Part shown: positions 27,292 to 36,786 of the stretch, in pieces
Layout of the letters: each line of letters begins with the position of its first letter
Numbering within the stretch: position 1 is the stretch's first letter
From: an uncultured Ectothiorhodospiraceae bacterium
GTDB lineage: Bacteria; Pseudomonadota; Gammaproteobacteria; S012-40
Direction: 5' to 3'
Assembly (NCBI GenBank): GCA_945787715.1
Contig: CALZJE010000018.1
Coordinates: forward strand, 1-53,588
Length of the DNA: 53,588 bases
Translations under genes and position numbers: made by a program
The notes under the pieces: model-generated
What the model saw: only the letters and a program-made list of their open reading frames with translations
Databases searched by the model: none
Told to the model about the DNA's origin: nothing

Positions 27292-28878
27292 CTAGCCTAC
27301 ATTTTTGTCCAGTTTAAAGTAGCCAATTAAGCTTAAAAGATCTGTCGCTTGGGCATTTAACTCTTCTGATGTTGCAGCCAACTCTTCCGAGGCCGCAGCA
27401 TTCTGTTGTGATACAGAATCAAGTTGGCGAATTGCAGTGTTAATCTGGTTTACGCCTGATGATTGCTCCTCTGTAGAGGCACTTATTTCTTGCACCAGTT
27501 CAGCAGTTTTCGAGATATTTGGAACAAGCTCTGTTAATAAGTTTCCAGCTAGCTCGGCGACCTGAACGCTTTCCGTTGAAAGTTCATTAATTTCTTGAGC
27601 TGACATTTGGCTACGTTCGGCAAGCTTTCGCACTTCATCAGCAACGACAGCAAAGCCTTTCCCATGCTCACCAGCTCTAGCAGCTTCAATTGCTGCATTC
27701 AACGCTAATAAATTTGTTTTATAGGCAATGTCTTCTATCAAACCAATCTTATCTGCTATTTGTTTCATTGCATTTACCGTATTACCTACGGCTTCACCAC
27801 CTTTTGATGCTTCGCTCGCAGCTTCAGTTGCAATGGATTCTGTTGTTTTTGAATTATCCGAGTTCTGATCAATTGAAGCAGAGATTTGCTCTAAAGATGC
27901 AGAGGTTTCTTCAATACTGCTGGCTTGCTCCGAAGCTCCCTGACTGAGGCTTTGTGAAGTAGAACTCACTTGTTCAGTTGCAGAAGTCATCCCTTCAACA
28001 GCTGAGCGTACTTCAATCATTACGCCCTGCATTCGTTCGACAAAACCGTTGAATGCCTCTGCAGTTTGACCAATTTCATCTCTTCCAAATTCTGGAAGGC
28101 GTTGTGTTAAGTCCCCTTCTCCATCTTTTAAATCGAGCGATGCAGCTAACATTTGATTAACTGGCTTAATAATACCTTGGCCAATAACGAATGCGAGTAG
28201 TGTGACAAGGGCAAAACAAATGGCAGCAACGATTGCAATTTGAATCATTGCTTGAATCGCAGTTTTATCTGCTTCTTCAGTGCGTCTTTCAGCTAGCGCC
28301 CCAACCTTTCCAAGAAACTCTTCTAAATGATGAACCACTTTCTCCGCTTCGACCTCAACCCCGTGCGATTTTTCAAGCGCATGACTAACCTCACCATTAT
28401 CAAAATCATGAAATATCTCCATAACATGCTCTTCAAACGATTTCACTTCTTTTTCAACACTCAAAAGTTCACTTTTAAGTTTTTCAAATTCTGTTACATC
28501 AGCGGGAGCGATTGTTGTAGATAATGCAGTATCAAGAATGTTATTCGCTGTTTTAATATGTGTAAGAATCTCTTTACCTATTAGTTCAAATTCATGCTCT
28601 ACTTCTTGATATCGAGTCAGAGTTTCTTCATTAGAATCTTTGATTGGGCCTAAACGTATTGCCTTCTCAATCAAAACATCCATTTCCAATTGCTGCTCTG
28701 TAATCGTAGTAACCTCTTTTGTTAAAGGTAGATCGTATTTAGCAATCGAAGCAATTTGATGCTCTAGCTCATTAATATCCACAATAGATAAAGTTGATAT
28801 AATGATCATCCCTGTTAAAGCAATTCCTGCGATAACCCATATTTTGATTGCTATTTTTAAGTTTGCTAAAAATTTCAC
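27292..28878 (-). CDS. Methyl-accepting chemotaxis protein with helical-bundle sensor
   Basis: 528 residues. Membrane segments are at about 12-31 and 211-235, around a periplasmic four-helix-bundle-like sensor of about 180 residues. HAMP is at about 235-290 ([20 protein letters not shown]), and the signalling domain tip lies near 385-420 ([20 protein letters not shown]). The distal coiled coil ends [13 protein letters not shown]. It is on the operon strand, 138 bases before the short receptor gene start, so it may be the first operon gene. No pentapeptide is present; adaptation would depend on enzymes tethered to other receptors. Confidence 0.93.
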   Translation of the reverse strand: MKFLANLKIAIKIWVIAGIALTGMIIISTLSIVDINELEHQIASIAKYDLPLTKEVTTITEQQLEMDVLIEKAIRLGPIKDSNEETLTRYQEVEHEFELIGKEILTHIKTANNILDTALSTTIAPADVTEFEKLKSELLSVEKEVKSFEEHVMEIFHDFDNGEVSHALEKSHGVEVEAEKVVHHLEEFLGKVGALAERRTEEADKTAIQAMIQIAIVAAICFALVTLLAFVIGQGIIKPVNQMLAASLDLKDGEGDLTQRLPEFGRDEIGQTAEAFNGFVERMQGVMIEVRSAVEGMTSATEQVSSTSQSLSQGASEQASSIEETSASLEQISASIDQNSDNSKTTESIATEAASEASKGGEAVGNTVNAMKQIADKIGLIEDIAYKTNLLALNAAIEAARAGEHGKGFAVVADEVRKLAERSQMSAQEINELSTESVQVAELAGNLLTELVPNISKTAELVQEISASTEEQSSGVNQINTAIRQLDSVSQQNAAASEELAATSEELNAQATDLLSLIGYFKLDKNVG

Positions 28879-29125
28879 GTGATATTGCCCCCGGCTCCTG
28901 ATAACTCATTTATATATTGGTCAAACTCAACTCTAATAAGAATTCGGGTTTTAACCCTAGTTCAATAATTTCACGAGACTAAATACATAAACGTCGTAAA
29001 AAATATATGAAGGTGTCTTTTTGCATAATTACTTTGCGGCATAGAATCCTTCAATCTTTAATATTTTTAATACTAATAAACGTGTTCTACTGCCTAAAAC
29101 TGTGAAATAAAGTCCATTTTTCGAT
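28879..29125. other. Gap between the receptor gene and the cheV terminator
   Basis: No gene seen. It probably holds the promoter of the chemosensory operon. A GGGTT-TT-AACCC inverted repeat at 28946-28957 could be an operator; this is weak. I found no convincing sigma-28 promoter. Confidence 0.4.
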
Positions 29126-29166
29126 GCAAAAAAAACCCAATCACAAGATCAAGTGTGATTGAGTTT
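29126..29166 (-). terminator. Intrinsic terminator of cheV
   Basis: An 8 bp perfect stem CAATCACA/TGTGATTG (29138-29145 with 29154-29161), extended by three pairs past one mismatch, and followed on the minus strand by a run of eight T. It separates cheV from the receptor-cheY-cheA operon. Confidence 0.85.
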
Positions 29167-29261
29167 TGATATGATGTATGTGTAAATGAAACTATTTATT
29201 AACTCAGATATTTCGTATTGCGCAAATTTATTGCTTAGCAATTTAATGAGCACTTGAATTA

Positions 29262-30263
29262 TTATTGATCTTGCTTACCACATTTTTCCATCACTGATTT
29301 TAGTGAATCAGACAATTCTTTTGAGCTAAATTTTGGAACATAAATGTCAGCACCGACAGTTTTACCGATACTCACATTAGCATCAGCTGACAAGGATGAA
29401 TGCATAAGCACTGGCAGTTTTTGTAGAATAGGATCATTTTTAATTTTCTTAGTCAAAACATAACCATCCATTTCTGGCATTTCAACATCCGTCAATACAG
29501 CATTTACAAAATTAGTAATTGGTTTATCTAAGGCACTAGCTCTCTGTTTTAAATCCTCAAGCACTTTCCACGCTTCACTGCCGTTACGCGTTGCAATAAA
29601 ATTTATTCCTAGGTGGGTTAACGTTTTTTCAATCTGCTTTCTTGCCATTGATGAATCATCAGCATATAAAATTGTCATATCGCCGTCGAGTTTTTCAATT
29701 CCCTGCAACTCATCAATGTCATTCCCAAATTGATCAGTTTCTGATAGCACCCGTTCAACATCAAGTATCATCACAATACGTCCATCTTCGATCTCCGTAA
29801 CTGCGGTTAATAAACCACCGAACCGATGAGCAAGCATTGGCGGCGGCACTTTAATTTCATTCCACTCCATACGTAAAATATGCTCTACAGAGTCCACCAA
29901 TAAAGCCTGTGTTTGCTTGTTATATTCAGTGACGATTAATACACCAGGTTCTTTTTTGCATTGCATACTACAAAACTTGGAAACATTGACAACAGGAACC
30001 ATAACCCCACGCAGGCTAACTAATCCAGCAACTGCAGGAGGCATGTCTGGCGCATGAGTGATTGCAGGAGCATTCAATACTTCACGCACTTTAAAGACGT
30101 TAATACCAAACACCTCTTCTCGCCCGGTATTTTCATCAAAGCCTAAGCTAAAAAGAAGCACTTCCAAGCGATTTGCGCCAGCTAATTTTGTGCGCTCATC
30201 TACCGACTTCATCAAAGTTTCACGCTGTTGTGTACCTGCGCTTGATGATTTACTTGCCATCAA
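29262..30263 (-). CDS. cheV: CheV, CheW-receiver hybrid coupling protein
   Basis: 333 residues. A CheW domain occupies about 30-180 (FGINVFKVREVLNAPAITHA, GLVSLRGVMVPVVNVSKFC, and HRFGGLLTAVTEIEDG). A receiver domain follows from about 193 (TILYADDSSMARKQIEK, with phosphoacceptor Asp in NAVLTDVEMPEMDG near 260 and the conserved Lys in YVPKFSSKEL). CheV couples receptors to CheA and its phosphorylation tunes adaptation. It lies upstream of the chemosensory operon but has its own terminator, so it is a separate transcript. Confidence 0.95.
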   Translation of the reverse strand: MMASKSSSAGTQQRETLMKSVDERTKLAGANRLEVLLFSLGFDENTGREEVFGINVFKVREVLNAPAITHAPDMPPAVAGLVSLRGVMVPVVNVSKFCSMQCKKEPGVLIVTEYNKQTQALLVDSVEHILRMEWNEIKVPPPMLAHRFGGLLTAVTEIEDGRIVMILDVERVLSETDQFGNDIDELQGIEKLDGDMTILYADDSSMARKQIEKTLTHLGINFIATRNGSEAWKVLEDLKQRASALDKPITNFVNAVLTDVEMPEMDGYVLTKKIKNDPILQKLPVLMHSSLSADANVSIGKTVGADIYVPKFSSKELSDSLKSVMEKCGKQDQ

Positions 30264-30376
30264 AAAAGCCCCTCATATTAATTTAGTCCAGTAAACATTC
30301 TTTCTAGCCTGGATATTTCATGAAATACAATTTCAGTGTGGTGTGTTTATCCAGTTATCGTGATAATCCTTGTGAC

Positions 30377-30405
30377 AGATAAAATCGGCAGCGCCTGTTT
30401 TATCT
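30377..30405. other. Hairpin in the cheV-mtgA divergent gap
   Basis: AGATAAAA (30377-30384) pairs with TTTTATCT (30398-30405), enclosing a smaller CAG/CTG stem. It may be a regulatory stem or a chance AT-rich repeat. Confidence 0.35.
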
Positions 30406-30510
30406 TGAATCTAAATACTAGGTTAACAATTATGCTATCAAACACTTGAGTAATTTTTAACCGCACAATACTCCCCGTTTTCAAGTTTTAATGAAACAAT
30501 CCGAAAGTCA

Positions 30511-30527
30511 GGATAGTATTGCTATCC
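30511..30527 (+). other. Small hairpin just upstream of mtgA
   Basis: GGATAG (30511-30516) pairs with CTATCC (30522-30527), 5 base loop, 23 bases before the mtgA ATG. It could influence translation of mtgA; the evidence is only the repeat and the position. Confidence 0.35.
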
Positions 30528-30549
30528 CCTTCATAGGATTTAGAACCTC

Positions 30550-31338
30550 ATGGCTGTAAAACCCAAGAAAAAAGCAATTCAGAAAAATTCTGATAAATTT
30601 CATCTTTTTTCGAAAATTCGCGCCTTAAATTCTCAATTATTGGAATCTTTCCCTAAAGTAAAACTATTTTTCCGTTGGTTTATTCGCATCTTTTTAGGCG
30701 TGTTTCTAATCGATACAGGTTATATGATCGCGATTTGGCCTGAATGGAAATGGTATGCAGATGGACCCGTGTTTAAATCTGCGTTCATAGAAAACTATGA
30801 GAAGGAAAGCTGGCAAAACCGAAACCTGCCAAAACTGCGTTGGTCTCCAATCAGCTGGGAGGAAATTCCTGATCATATGGTTCGCTCTGTACTAACAGCA
30901 GAAGATTCCCGATTTTTTTCGCACGATGGCATAGATACCGAAGCGTTTAAAAAAGCCATGGAATATAACTGGCGCCAAAAAAGATTTGTTTATGGGGCAT
31001 CAACCATATCGCAGCAGACAGTGAAAAATTTTTATCTGAGCACATCACGCAATCCCCTGCGTAAGTGGCATGAATTGTTGCTAACTTATGCAATGGAGCA
31101 AAACCTGAAAAAAAGCAGAATTTTAACACTCTATTTAAACGTAGCAGAATTTGGTCCAGGAGTTTACGGTATTGAAGCTGCGGCACAACGTTATTGGGGA
31201 ATTAGCGCTCAACAATTAAGCAAATCTCAAGCAATCGAATTAGCGGCAACCTTGCCAGCACCCAAAAAGCATAACCCTCGTACGCGTACCAAGTTTTTCC
31301 TTAAGCAGAAAGCAAAAATAACACGCAATATGGGTTAA
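30550..31338 (+). CDS. mtgA: Monofunctional peptidoglycan glycosyltransferase
   Basis: 262 residues. A basic N-terminus and one membrane anchor (about 45-65) are followed by a GT51 domain with the catalytic glutamate in LTAEDSRFFSHDGID, then STISQQTVKNFYLS and the LYLNVAEFGPGVYGIEAAAQRYWG motif. It polymerises lipid II glycan strands at the inner membrane. It ends TRNMG, and the stop TAA lies inside the left inverted repeat of an element at 31333-31583. E. coli MtgA runs about 15 residues further past the equivalent point, so the tail may have been cut or replaced by the insertion. Confidence 0.93.
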   Translation: MAVKPKKKAIQKNSDKFHLFSKIRALNSQLLESFPKVKLFFRWFIRIFLGVFLIDTGYMIAIWPEWKWYADGPVFKSAFIENYEKESWQNRNLPKLRWSPISWEEIPDHMVRSVLTAEDSRFFSHDGIDTEAFKKAMEYNWRQKRFVYGASTISQQTVKNFYLSTSRNPLRKWHELLLTYAMEQNLKKSRILTLYLNVAEFGPGVYGIEAAAQRYWGISAQQLSKSQAIELAATLPAPKKHNPRTRTKFFLKQKAKITRNMG

Positions 31339-31583
31339 ACCTAGATTCCGCAGTAGAACGCTACGAGTGGCAATTAAGCCTATGAAATTAGTAGATTTTG
31401 CACTAGTAGCATATTTCATCCTTTGGGTGAACACGCTATGACCTATAAAGCAGCCCTGATTATCCGCCTAGCTATGCAAAAAAACTCATTAAGGAACCGG
31501 CCATTATCTCCTTTTTTTACTACGCCAGTCGAACAATCAAAACTGCTCTATAGGCCGTTCTACTGCGGAATTCAGGTTAAACC
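31333..31583. mobile_element. MITE-like element with 28 bp imperfect terminal inverted repeats
   Basis: Left end 31333-31360 and right end 31556-31583 are inverted copies matching at 25 of 28 bases, with a perfect 15 bp core (TTCCGCAGTAGAACG). The interior of about 195 bases has no convincing gene, so it is non-autonomous if mobile. No clear target duplication was recognised. The left end supplies the mtgA stop codon. I saw no second copy in this window. Confidence 0.65.
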
Positions 31584-31991
31584 TTTTTATTCGAGGGGGT
31601 TAGCTTAACGCTTCAAAATAGTGATAGGAAAAAAGCTTTAGTGTTGCAAATTAGGCAGTGAAACTATTTATTACCACATCATTTTGAAGTATTAGGATTT
31701 AATCAATTTCACTTGTTTATTGTTTACTCATCGAACCTGTATCATTAATATTATCCCACTCCAAATTTAGGAACCGTAGTTGCTCGTGCAGATAAATTTT
31801 CCCCATTAAATTTATACGACAATTATTCTGCTGCAATTCAATATCTCCACCTCTTGCCTTTCATAACATTCACTCTGCAAACCAATTTCAGCCATCTTTA
31901 AATGATTGGAAAAAGATAATTTACCCATATTTCAGGCATGTAACATGATACATTAGAGCCATATAGATTTTACACGAGTGGAAACTTAGTT
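31584..31991. other. AT-rich gap before the TPR gene
   Basis: About 400 bases with no convincing gene on either strand. It presumably carries the promoter of the TPR-TssBC pair; no clear sites were recognised. Confidence 0.5.
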
Positions 31992-34900
31992 ATGAGCACA
32001 GTTACAGCTTCTTATTCGGCCATTAAGCTACTCGCCATCGCTGGCGTTTTCGCTGCGTCGGCAGTAACGATATATTATTTCGCCAATGAGAAGTATGCGT
32101 CACAACAAAATGAACAAGAATTAATCTCTCCCATCTCTCCAGTAACTGTTGTTGAAAAAACTCATCTATCTCCAACGCAAATCAAGCCGTCTGAATCGTT
32201 CGACAAAAGTAGGGAGTTAACTGAACTAGAACGAGCCGCTTTTGAGGAACTGGCCCAATCAAAAGATCGTGAAATAGATGACACATTAATTGTTTCGATA
32301 AGCAACGCCTATTTTCTTCTACGACAATCCATTAATAATTACAAATCCACAACATCTAAATTCACGCCTAGCGAAGTTGCATTTTTTTCATCCGTAGAAA
32401 AACTTACTTTTGTTGATGCGTTAATCAAAAGCAATTCTTTAAGCAGCGATCATAAAGCAGAGCTTTGGATTGTCACTTTTTGGCAAGCCCTGATAAATCA
32501 AATTAATTTATTTCACTCGAAAGCAATCGACTTACACATTAGTACTATTAATCAAGCGCCGGTGAGCGAACAATCAAACAAGCAAAGAATCTTAAAGCTC
32601 ATTGAGCAGAACTATCTTGTTGCTTCACCAGAGAAGCGTGATCCTGAGCAAACTGAAGTTATTATCAATCTACACAACAACATTTTAGGCAAACATCATC
32701 CTAATATAGCCGTTTACATTAATGCATTAGGAGAACATTATTTCGTCACTAAACAGTATGAAAAAGCAGAAGAAAGCTTTGAGCGTGCATCTGCCATTTG
32801 GGAACGCAGCGTTTTACCTGATAACGCTATACTCGAAAAACACTATAAACAATTAGCACAAGTCTACATCCACCTGAAAAAATACGATAACGCAGAAAAC
32901 ATTTACCAAAAGCTTCTAGACAATTATGCACTGACATTACCGCCAAATGATCCCATACGATTGGAGGTGTTAGACCAGCTAGCAGGGCTCTATTTGCTAC
33001 AAAATAATTACTCTTCCGCAAGCCAGTATTATAGGCAGGCCCTAGAGCAATGGAGAACAGTACTAGATGCTGAAGATTTCCGACTGGCAAGTAAAATCTC
33101 AAGCCATGCAGATGTACTAGTCATTCTTGGAGACTATCAGCAAGCTGTTAGCTTATACGAAGAAGCTCTAACAATTTTAGAAATTGAGTACGGGCTCGAA
33201 AGTAAAGAATACGCAAGCGGTTTAGCTAAACTCGCTGAAACATATCTACTACAGGCCAAGTATGAAAAAGCGTTGTCTCTTTTTCAATCACTGGCGGATA
33301 ATCTAAAGCCCAACTTGAGTTCTGATGACCTCGTTATCGCAAATACGCTATATCAAATGGGTAAAATAAACACCATTCTGGCAAACTATAAACTAGCCAA
33401 GATTCAACACTACAAGGCGCTGAAGATTCAACAAAAGTATCTTTCTGATAACTCCCCAGAAATCTCTGACACATTACATAGTTTGGCAAACTATTTGTTA
33501 GTTACTGGTCAATTTAGGCATGCCCATAAAACAATTTTAAAAAGCATTCGCTTAAACAAGTCAAAATATGGAAAGCAACACCCACGATATGCCGCTGATT
33601 TAACATTACTTGCCAATATTTATTTTCAGTTAGGCCAATTTAACAACGCAGAATCCTTTTACCTTCAATCTCAACAAATACGCAAGCGTTATTTTCAACC
33701 CAACTCTGTGGCAATGCTTGATAATAAATTTGGATTAGCGCTAATCGATACAGATCAGGCTAATTATACGAAAGCAATAAAAGCTCAGAAAGAAATTTTA
33801 ACAATTCGGAAAAAACTTCTATCAAAAGCGCATCCGGATCTAACCCGAAGTTATATTGCACTGGGTAAGCTTTACCGCATCATGTCAGACTATCAAAAAT
33901 CCAGCGCCATGCTAAAAAATGCTGATGACGCTTTAAAAAATTTCATGAAAAAACAGCATCCATTAAAAGCACAACTGCTCAATGAGCAAGGCTTACTTGC
34001 GTCTGCATTGGGTAATTATGCAAACGCTGCCATATCTCAAAAAAATGCCCTTGCTATGAGAATTGAGCTATTTGGAGAAAAACATATCGATGTTGCTGTT
34101 AGTTTAAATGATATTGCCGACCGAATGAGTTTAAACGGAAAATATGAGCAAGCCATGCCACTTTATGAAGAATCAATTAGACTATATACAAACACATTGG
34201 GCGCAACTAATGTAAAAACAGCTAAAAGCACTAACAACCTTGCAGGACTCTATCTTCAAAAAGATGATTTAAAAACTGCTGAAGAACACATTACCAACTC
34301 GGCACGAATCTTCAAAATAACTACCAATCAAAATCACCCCTTCATTGCGCACAATCTAAACAACCAAGCTATCTATTCTAGAAGACTTAAAGATTTTGAC
34401 ACGGCTGAAACTTTCTATCACAGAGCAGAAAATTTATTAGCGACTTCATTAGGTAAAGATCACCCTGAATACGCAACCAATCTTAATAATCAAGCTGTAT
34501 TATTTATGAGTCGTAATAAACAGGAAAAAGCGGAACAACTTTTCAAACGCTCTCTTAGTATTCTATCTGCTACCGTAGGGAATGAACATCCATTGTATGC
34601 TATAACTGCCAACAACTATGCAACTTTACTTTTTCAAAAAAATGATCTTTTAAATGCAGAAAAGTATTTTTTGAAAGCTTTAACGATCCGAGAAAATAAA
34701 TTAGATAAAAACCATATAGCTCTCGCTGATTCGCTAAGCAACGTAGCTGATGTTTTTATACTAAAAGAAAAATATTCAGAAGCAGAACAAAAACTGAGCC
34801 AAGCCAAAACGATTTATAAAAATCAAAAGGGTGAAAAAGCTCCCATCTACTCTCAAACACTTGCAAAAATCGCATCTATCTATCACAGACAAAAATTGTA

Positions 34901-35048
34901 TACAAAATCTGATCAATTATACCAACAAGCCATTAATTTAATGGAATCTAACTTCTCATCGGAGCATCCGATTTTTCTCAACATTCTCGATGATTACAAA
35001 CGTTTACTTAATGACGCAGGTAATGCACTTATATCTATTTCGAAATAA
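31992..35048 (+). CDS. Large membrane-anchored TPR protein
   Basis: 1018 residues. One N-terminal hydrophobic segment (about 12-28) without a lipobox suggests an inner-membrane anchor. From about residue 215 to the end there are well over a dozen repeats of about 42 residues of the kinesin-light-chain-like TPR kind (blocks such as YEKAEESFERASAIWER, NNAESFYLQSQQIRKRYF, AEKYFLKALTIRENKLDKNH). TPR arrays are protein-binding scaffolds. The next gene, 17 bases on, is a TssB-TssC fusion, so the two are almost certainly one operon and this protein may be its partner or anchor. No catalytic domain was seen and the function is unknown. Confidence 0.85.
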   Translation: MSTVTASYSAIKLLAIAGVFAASAVTIYYFANEKYASQQNEQELISPISPVTVVEKTHLSPTQIKPSESFDKSRELTELERAAFEELAQSKDREIDDTLIVSISNAYFLLRQSINNYKSTTSKFTPSEVAFFSSVEKLTFVDALIKSNSLSSDHKAELWIVTFWQALINQINLFHSKAIDLHISTINQAPVSEQSNKQRILKLIEQNYLVASPEKRDPEQTEVIINLHNNILGKHHPNIAVYINALGEHYFVTKQYEKAEESFERASAIWERSVLPDNAILEKHYKQLAQVYIHLKKYDNAENIYQKLLDNYALTLPPNDPIRLEVLDQLAGLYLLQNNYSSASQYYRQALEQWRTVLDAEDFRLASKISSHADVLVILGDYQQAVSLYEEALTILEIEYGLESKEYASGLAKLAETYLLQAKYEKALSLFQSLADNLKPNLSSDDLVIANTLYQMGKINTILANYKLAKIQHYKALKIQQKYLSDNSPEISDTLHSLANYLLVTGQFRHAHKTILKSIRLNKSKYGKQHPRYAADLTLLANIYFQLGQFNNAESFYLQSQQIRKRYFQPNSVAMLDNKFGLALIDTDQANYTKAIKAQKEILTIRKKLLSKAHPDLTRSYIALGKLYRIMSDYQKSSAMLKNADDALKNFMKKQHPLKAQLLNEQGLLASALGNYANAAISQKNALAMRIELFGEKHIDVAVSLNDIADRMSLNGKYEQAMPLYEESIRLYTNTLGATNVKTAKSTNNLAGLYLQKDDLKTAEEHITNSARIFKITTNQNHPFIAHNLNNQAIYSRRLKDFDTAETFYHRAENLLATSLGKDHPEYATNLNNQAVLFMSRNKQEKAEQLFKRSLSILSATVGNEHPLYAITANNYATLLFQKNDLLNAEKYFLKALTIRENKLDKNHIALADSLSNVADVFILKEKYSEAEQKLSQAKTIYKNQKGEKAPIYSQTLAKIASIYHRQKLYTKSDQLYQQAINLMESNFSSEHPIFLNILDDYKRLLNDAGNALISISK

Positions 35049-35065
35049 ATTCAAAGGAAGCCTTT

Positions 35066-36577
35066 ATGCCAGCAAGCACAATTAATTTAGGTAGTGTAAA
35101 TATAGGTGATGGGAAAAATCAATCAATACCAACATCGAAAGAGATGCCATTTCACTTATTGATCCTTGGGGATTTTTCCGCTGAGACTAAATCCCTTCAC
35201 CCCCTTAAACCAATAGAAATTGACCGCGACAATTTTGAAGAAATATTTGAACGGTTCTCTCCCTCTCTTAATCTTGAACTTTCAAATGAAAGCTTGGTAT
35301 TTAAAGAACTTGAACATTTTGAGCCTGATTACCTTTACAATTCACTGAACATATTCGGACAATTAAGATCATTAAAACGCCGTTTGTCAAATACTGATAC
35401 CTACCCAATTGCTGCTGATGAAATTAATAAATGGACAAATCAAGAATCTACAACTACGATTGAAAACCAACCAAAAGATACTGGCACTGAAGATATTCAA
35501 GCGTCCGACAATTTGTTAGACTCCTTACTAAACACGACAGAACAACGTCAACAATCGAATAGTCAACTCTCCCCGAGTAATATTGCTGAACGAATTATTA
35601 AAGATATTATTGCCCCATATATATCACCTGCAACCAATCCAAAACAGCCTGAATACATTAGAATCACTGATGCTGCGATTGCTGATGAAATGAGTCAAAT
35701 CCTCCACTCTGATAAATTTCAACCATTGGAGTCATTATGGCGTGGGATATATTTTCTAGTAAAACGATTAACAACTGATACCAAACTTAAAATCTTCATC
35801 GCTGACATAAGCAAAGAACAGCTGACAAGCGACCTGAATCAAGACAGTATCCTCTCAACAGAACTTTATCGAAATATTATCGAACCTTACAACTCAGCAA
35901 ACAGCAATAAACCATGGTCGCTGATTTTAGGTCATTATCAATTCAAAGAAACCGTTGGTGATATTCAATTGTTAAAGACGCTTTCAAGCTACGCAGCTGA
36001 ATGTAACGCCAGCTTTGTTTCAGAACTACCGAGTACTTTTTTCGGCTGTGAAGATATTAATACAAAAGCTGATTTTGAAAACTGGACTTACAGCTTGGAA
36101 CACGATGTTTCGTCTGCATGGAATGAACTTAGACATTCAGCTCAGTCACAATACTTGGCACTTGGTTACCCTCGTTTTCTTCTCAGATTACCATACGGAA
36201 GTATGAGCAAATCAGTAGAAAGTTTTGAATACGAAGAGATGACCTCACCTGTTCACGGTAACTATCTCTGGAGCAATGGAGGTTTGGCCATAGCCTATAT
36301 CCTCGCTGCTTCCTATAGTGAGTATCAGTGGCAGTTCAAACCAGGTCAACTCAACGAGATTTCCAATTTGCCAATTCACACTTATACTGATGAGCATGGT
36401 GATAAAGAAAGTTATCCATGTGCAGAAATCTTGCTCACTGAACGCGCAGCAGAAAAAATTATCACTTCAGGAATTATCCCCTGTTGGTCTGTAAGAAATG
36501 TTGATGCTGTGCGTGTGGGCCCGTTTGTATCCGCCAATTCCAATTCACGAATTCTAAGTGGTAGGTGGCTGGCTTAG
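35066..36577 (+). CDS. TssB-TssC fusion-like sheath protein (type VI secretion relative)
   Basis: 503 residues. The first 110 residues resemble TssB/VipA: PFHLLILGDFSAETKSLHPL, the IDRDNFEEIFERFSPSL block and FEPDYLYNSLNIFGQLRSLK. A low-complexity linker (about 115-170) follows. From about 175 the protein follows TssC/VipB: FQPLESLWRGIYFLVKR (about 217-233), then WSLILGHYQFKETVGDIQLL, YPRFLLRLPYG (about 367-377) and NYLWSNGGLAIAYILA. TssB and TssC normally form the contractile sheath as separate proteins. None of the baseplate, membrane-complex, Hcp, VgrG or ClpV genes is in the window. A good ribosome site (AAAGGAAG) precedes the ATG. It is co-transcribed with the TPR gene. Confidence 0.85.
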   Translation: MPASTINLGSVNIGDGKNQSIPTSKEMPFHLLILGDFSAETKSLHPLKPIEIDRDNFEEIFERFSPSLNLELSNESLVFKELEHFEPDYLYNSLNIFGQLRSLKRRLSNTDTYPIAADEINKWTNQESTTTIENQPKDTGTEDIQASDNLLDSLLNTTEQRQQSNSQLSPSNIAERIIKDIIAPYISPATNPKQPEYIRITDAAIADEMSQILHSDKFQPLESLWRGIYFLVKRLTTDTKLKIFIADISKEQLTSDLNQDSILSTELYRNIIEPYNSANSNKPWSLILGHYQFKETVGDIQLLKTLSSYAAECNASFVSELPSTFFGCEDINTKADFENWTYSLEHDVSSAWNELRHSAQSQYLALGYPRFLLRLPYGSMSKSVESFEYEEMTSPVHGNYLWSNGGLAIAYILAASYSEYQWQFKPGQLNEISNLPIHTYTDEHGDKESYPCAEILLTERAAEKIITSGIIPCWSVRNVDAVRVGPFVSANSNSRILSGRWLA

Positions 36578-36651
36578 CAATTGGCACATTAGAATAAACA
36601 CCATTGACGTTTGTGTCAGTGATGAACTGAGTATTAATAGGTCCTAGTCAA

Positions 36652-36783
36652 ATGTTTGAAATATCTCATTGCGAAGGAATATTGCAAATTACAGAGGAGC
36701 AAACTACGCCTCAATACCTCAATGCTGCACACAGCTCACCTTACAGCTCACCTTACAGCTCACCCAATAGCGCGGGAGATTAA
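36652..36783 (+). CDS. Possible 43-residue small ORF before hypC
   Basis: Starts MFEISHCEGILQITEEQ and ends in serine-proline-tyrosine repeats (SPYSSPYSSPNSAGD) produced by the 12-base tandem repeat at 36731-36764. The stop is 3 bases before the hypC ATG, which is suggestive of coupling, but the ribosome site is weak and I know no homologue. It may be a remnant of a lost gene or not translated. Confidence 0.25.
   Translation: MFEISHCEGILQITEEQTTPQYLNAAHSSPYSSPYSSPNSAGD
36731..36764 (+). repeat. 12-base tandem repeat, about 2.8 copies
   Basis: ACAGCTCACCTT occurs twice in full and then as ACAGCTCACC, ending 22 bases before hypC. The unit is a multiple of three, so it keeps the 43-codon frame open. 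Confidence 0.9.
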
Positions 36784-36786
36784 TCT

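Noticed and set aside
27240-29261. Sigma-28 (FliA) promoters before the chemosensory operon and cheV
   Set aside because: No convincing TAAAGTTT / GCCGATAA pair at the correct spacing on the minus strand.
31423-31608. 61-codon open frame inside the MITE-like element
   Set aside because: It runs across the right inverted repeat, has no ribosome site and no recognisable protein pattern.
36731-36764. Possible CRISPR-like array
   Set aside because: Contiguous 12-base tandem repeats without spacers; not a CRISPR.
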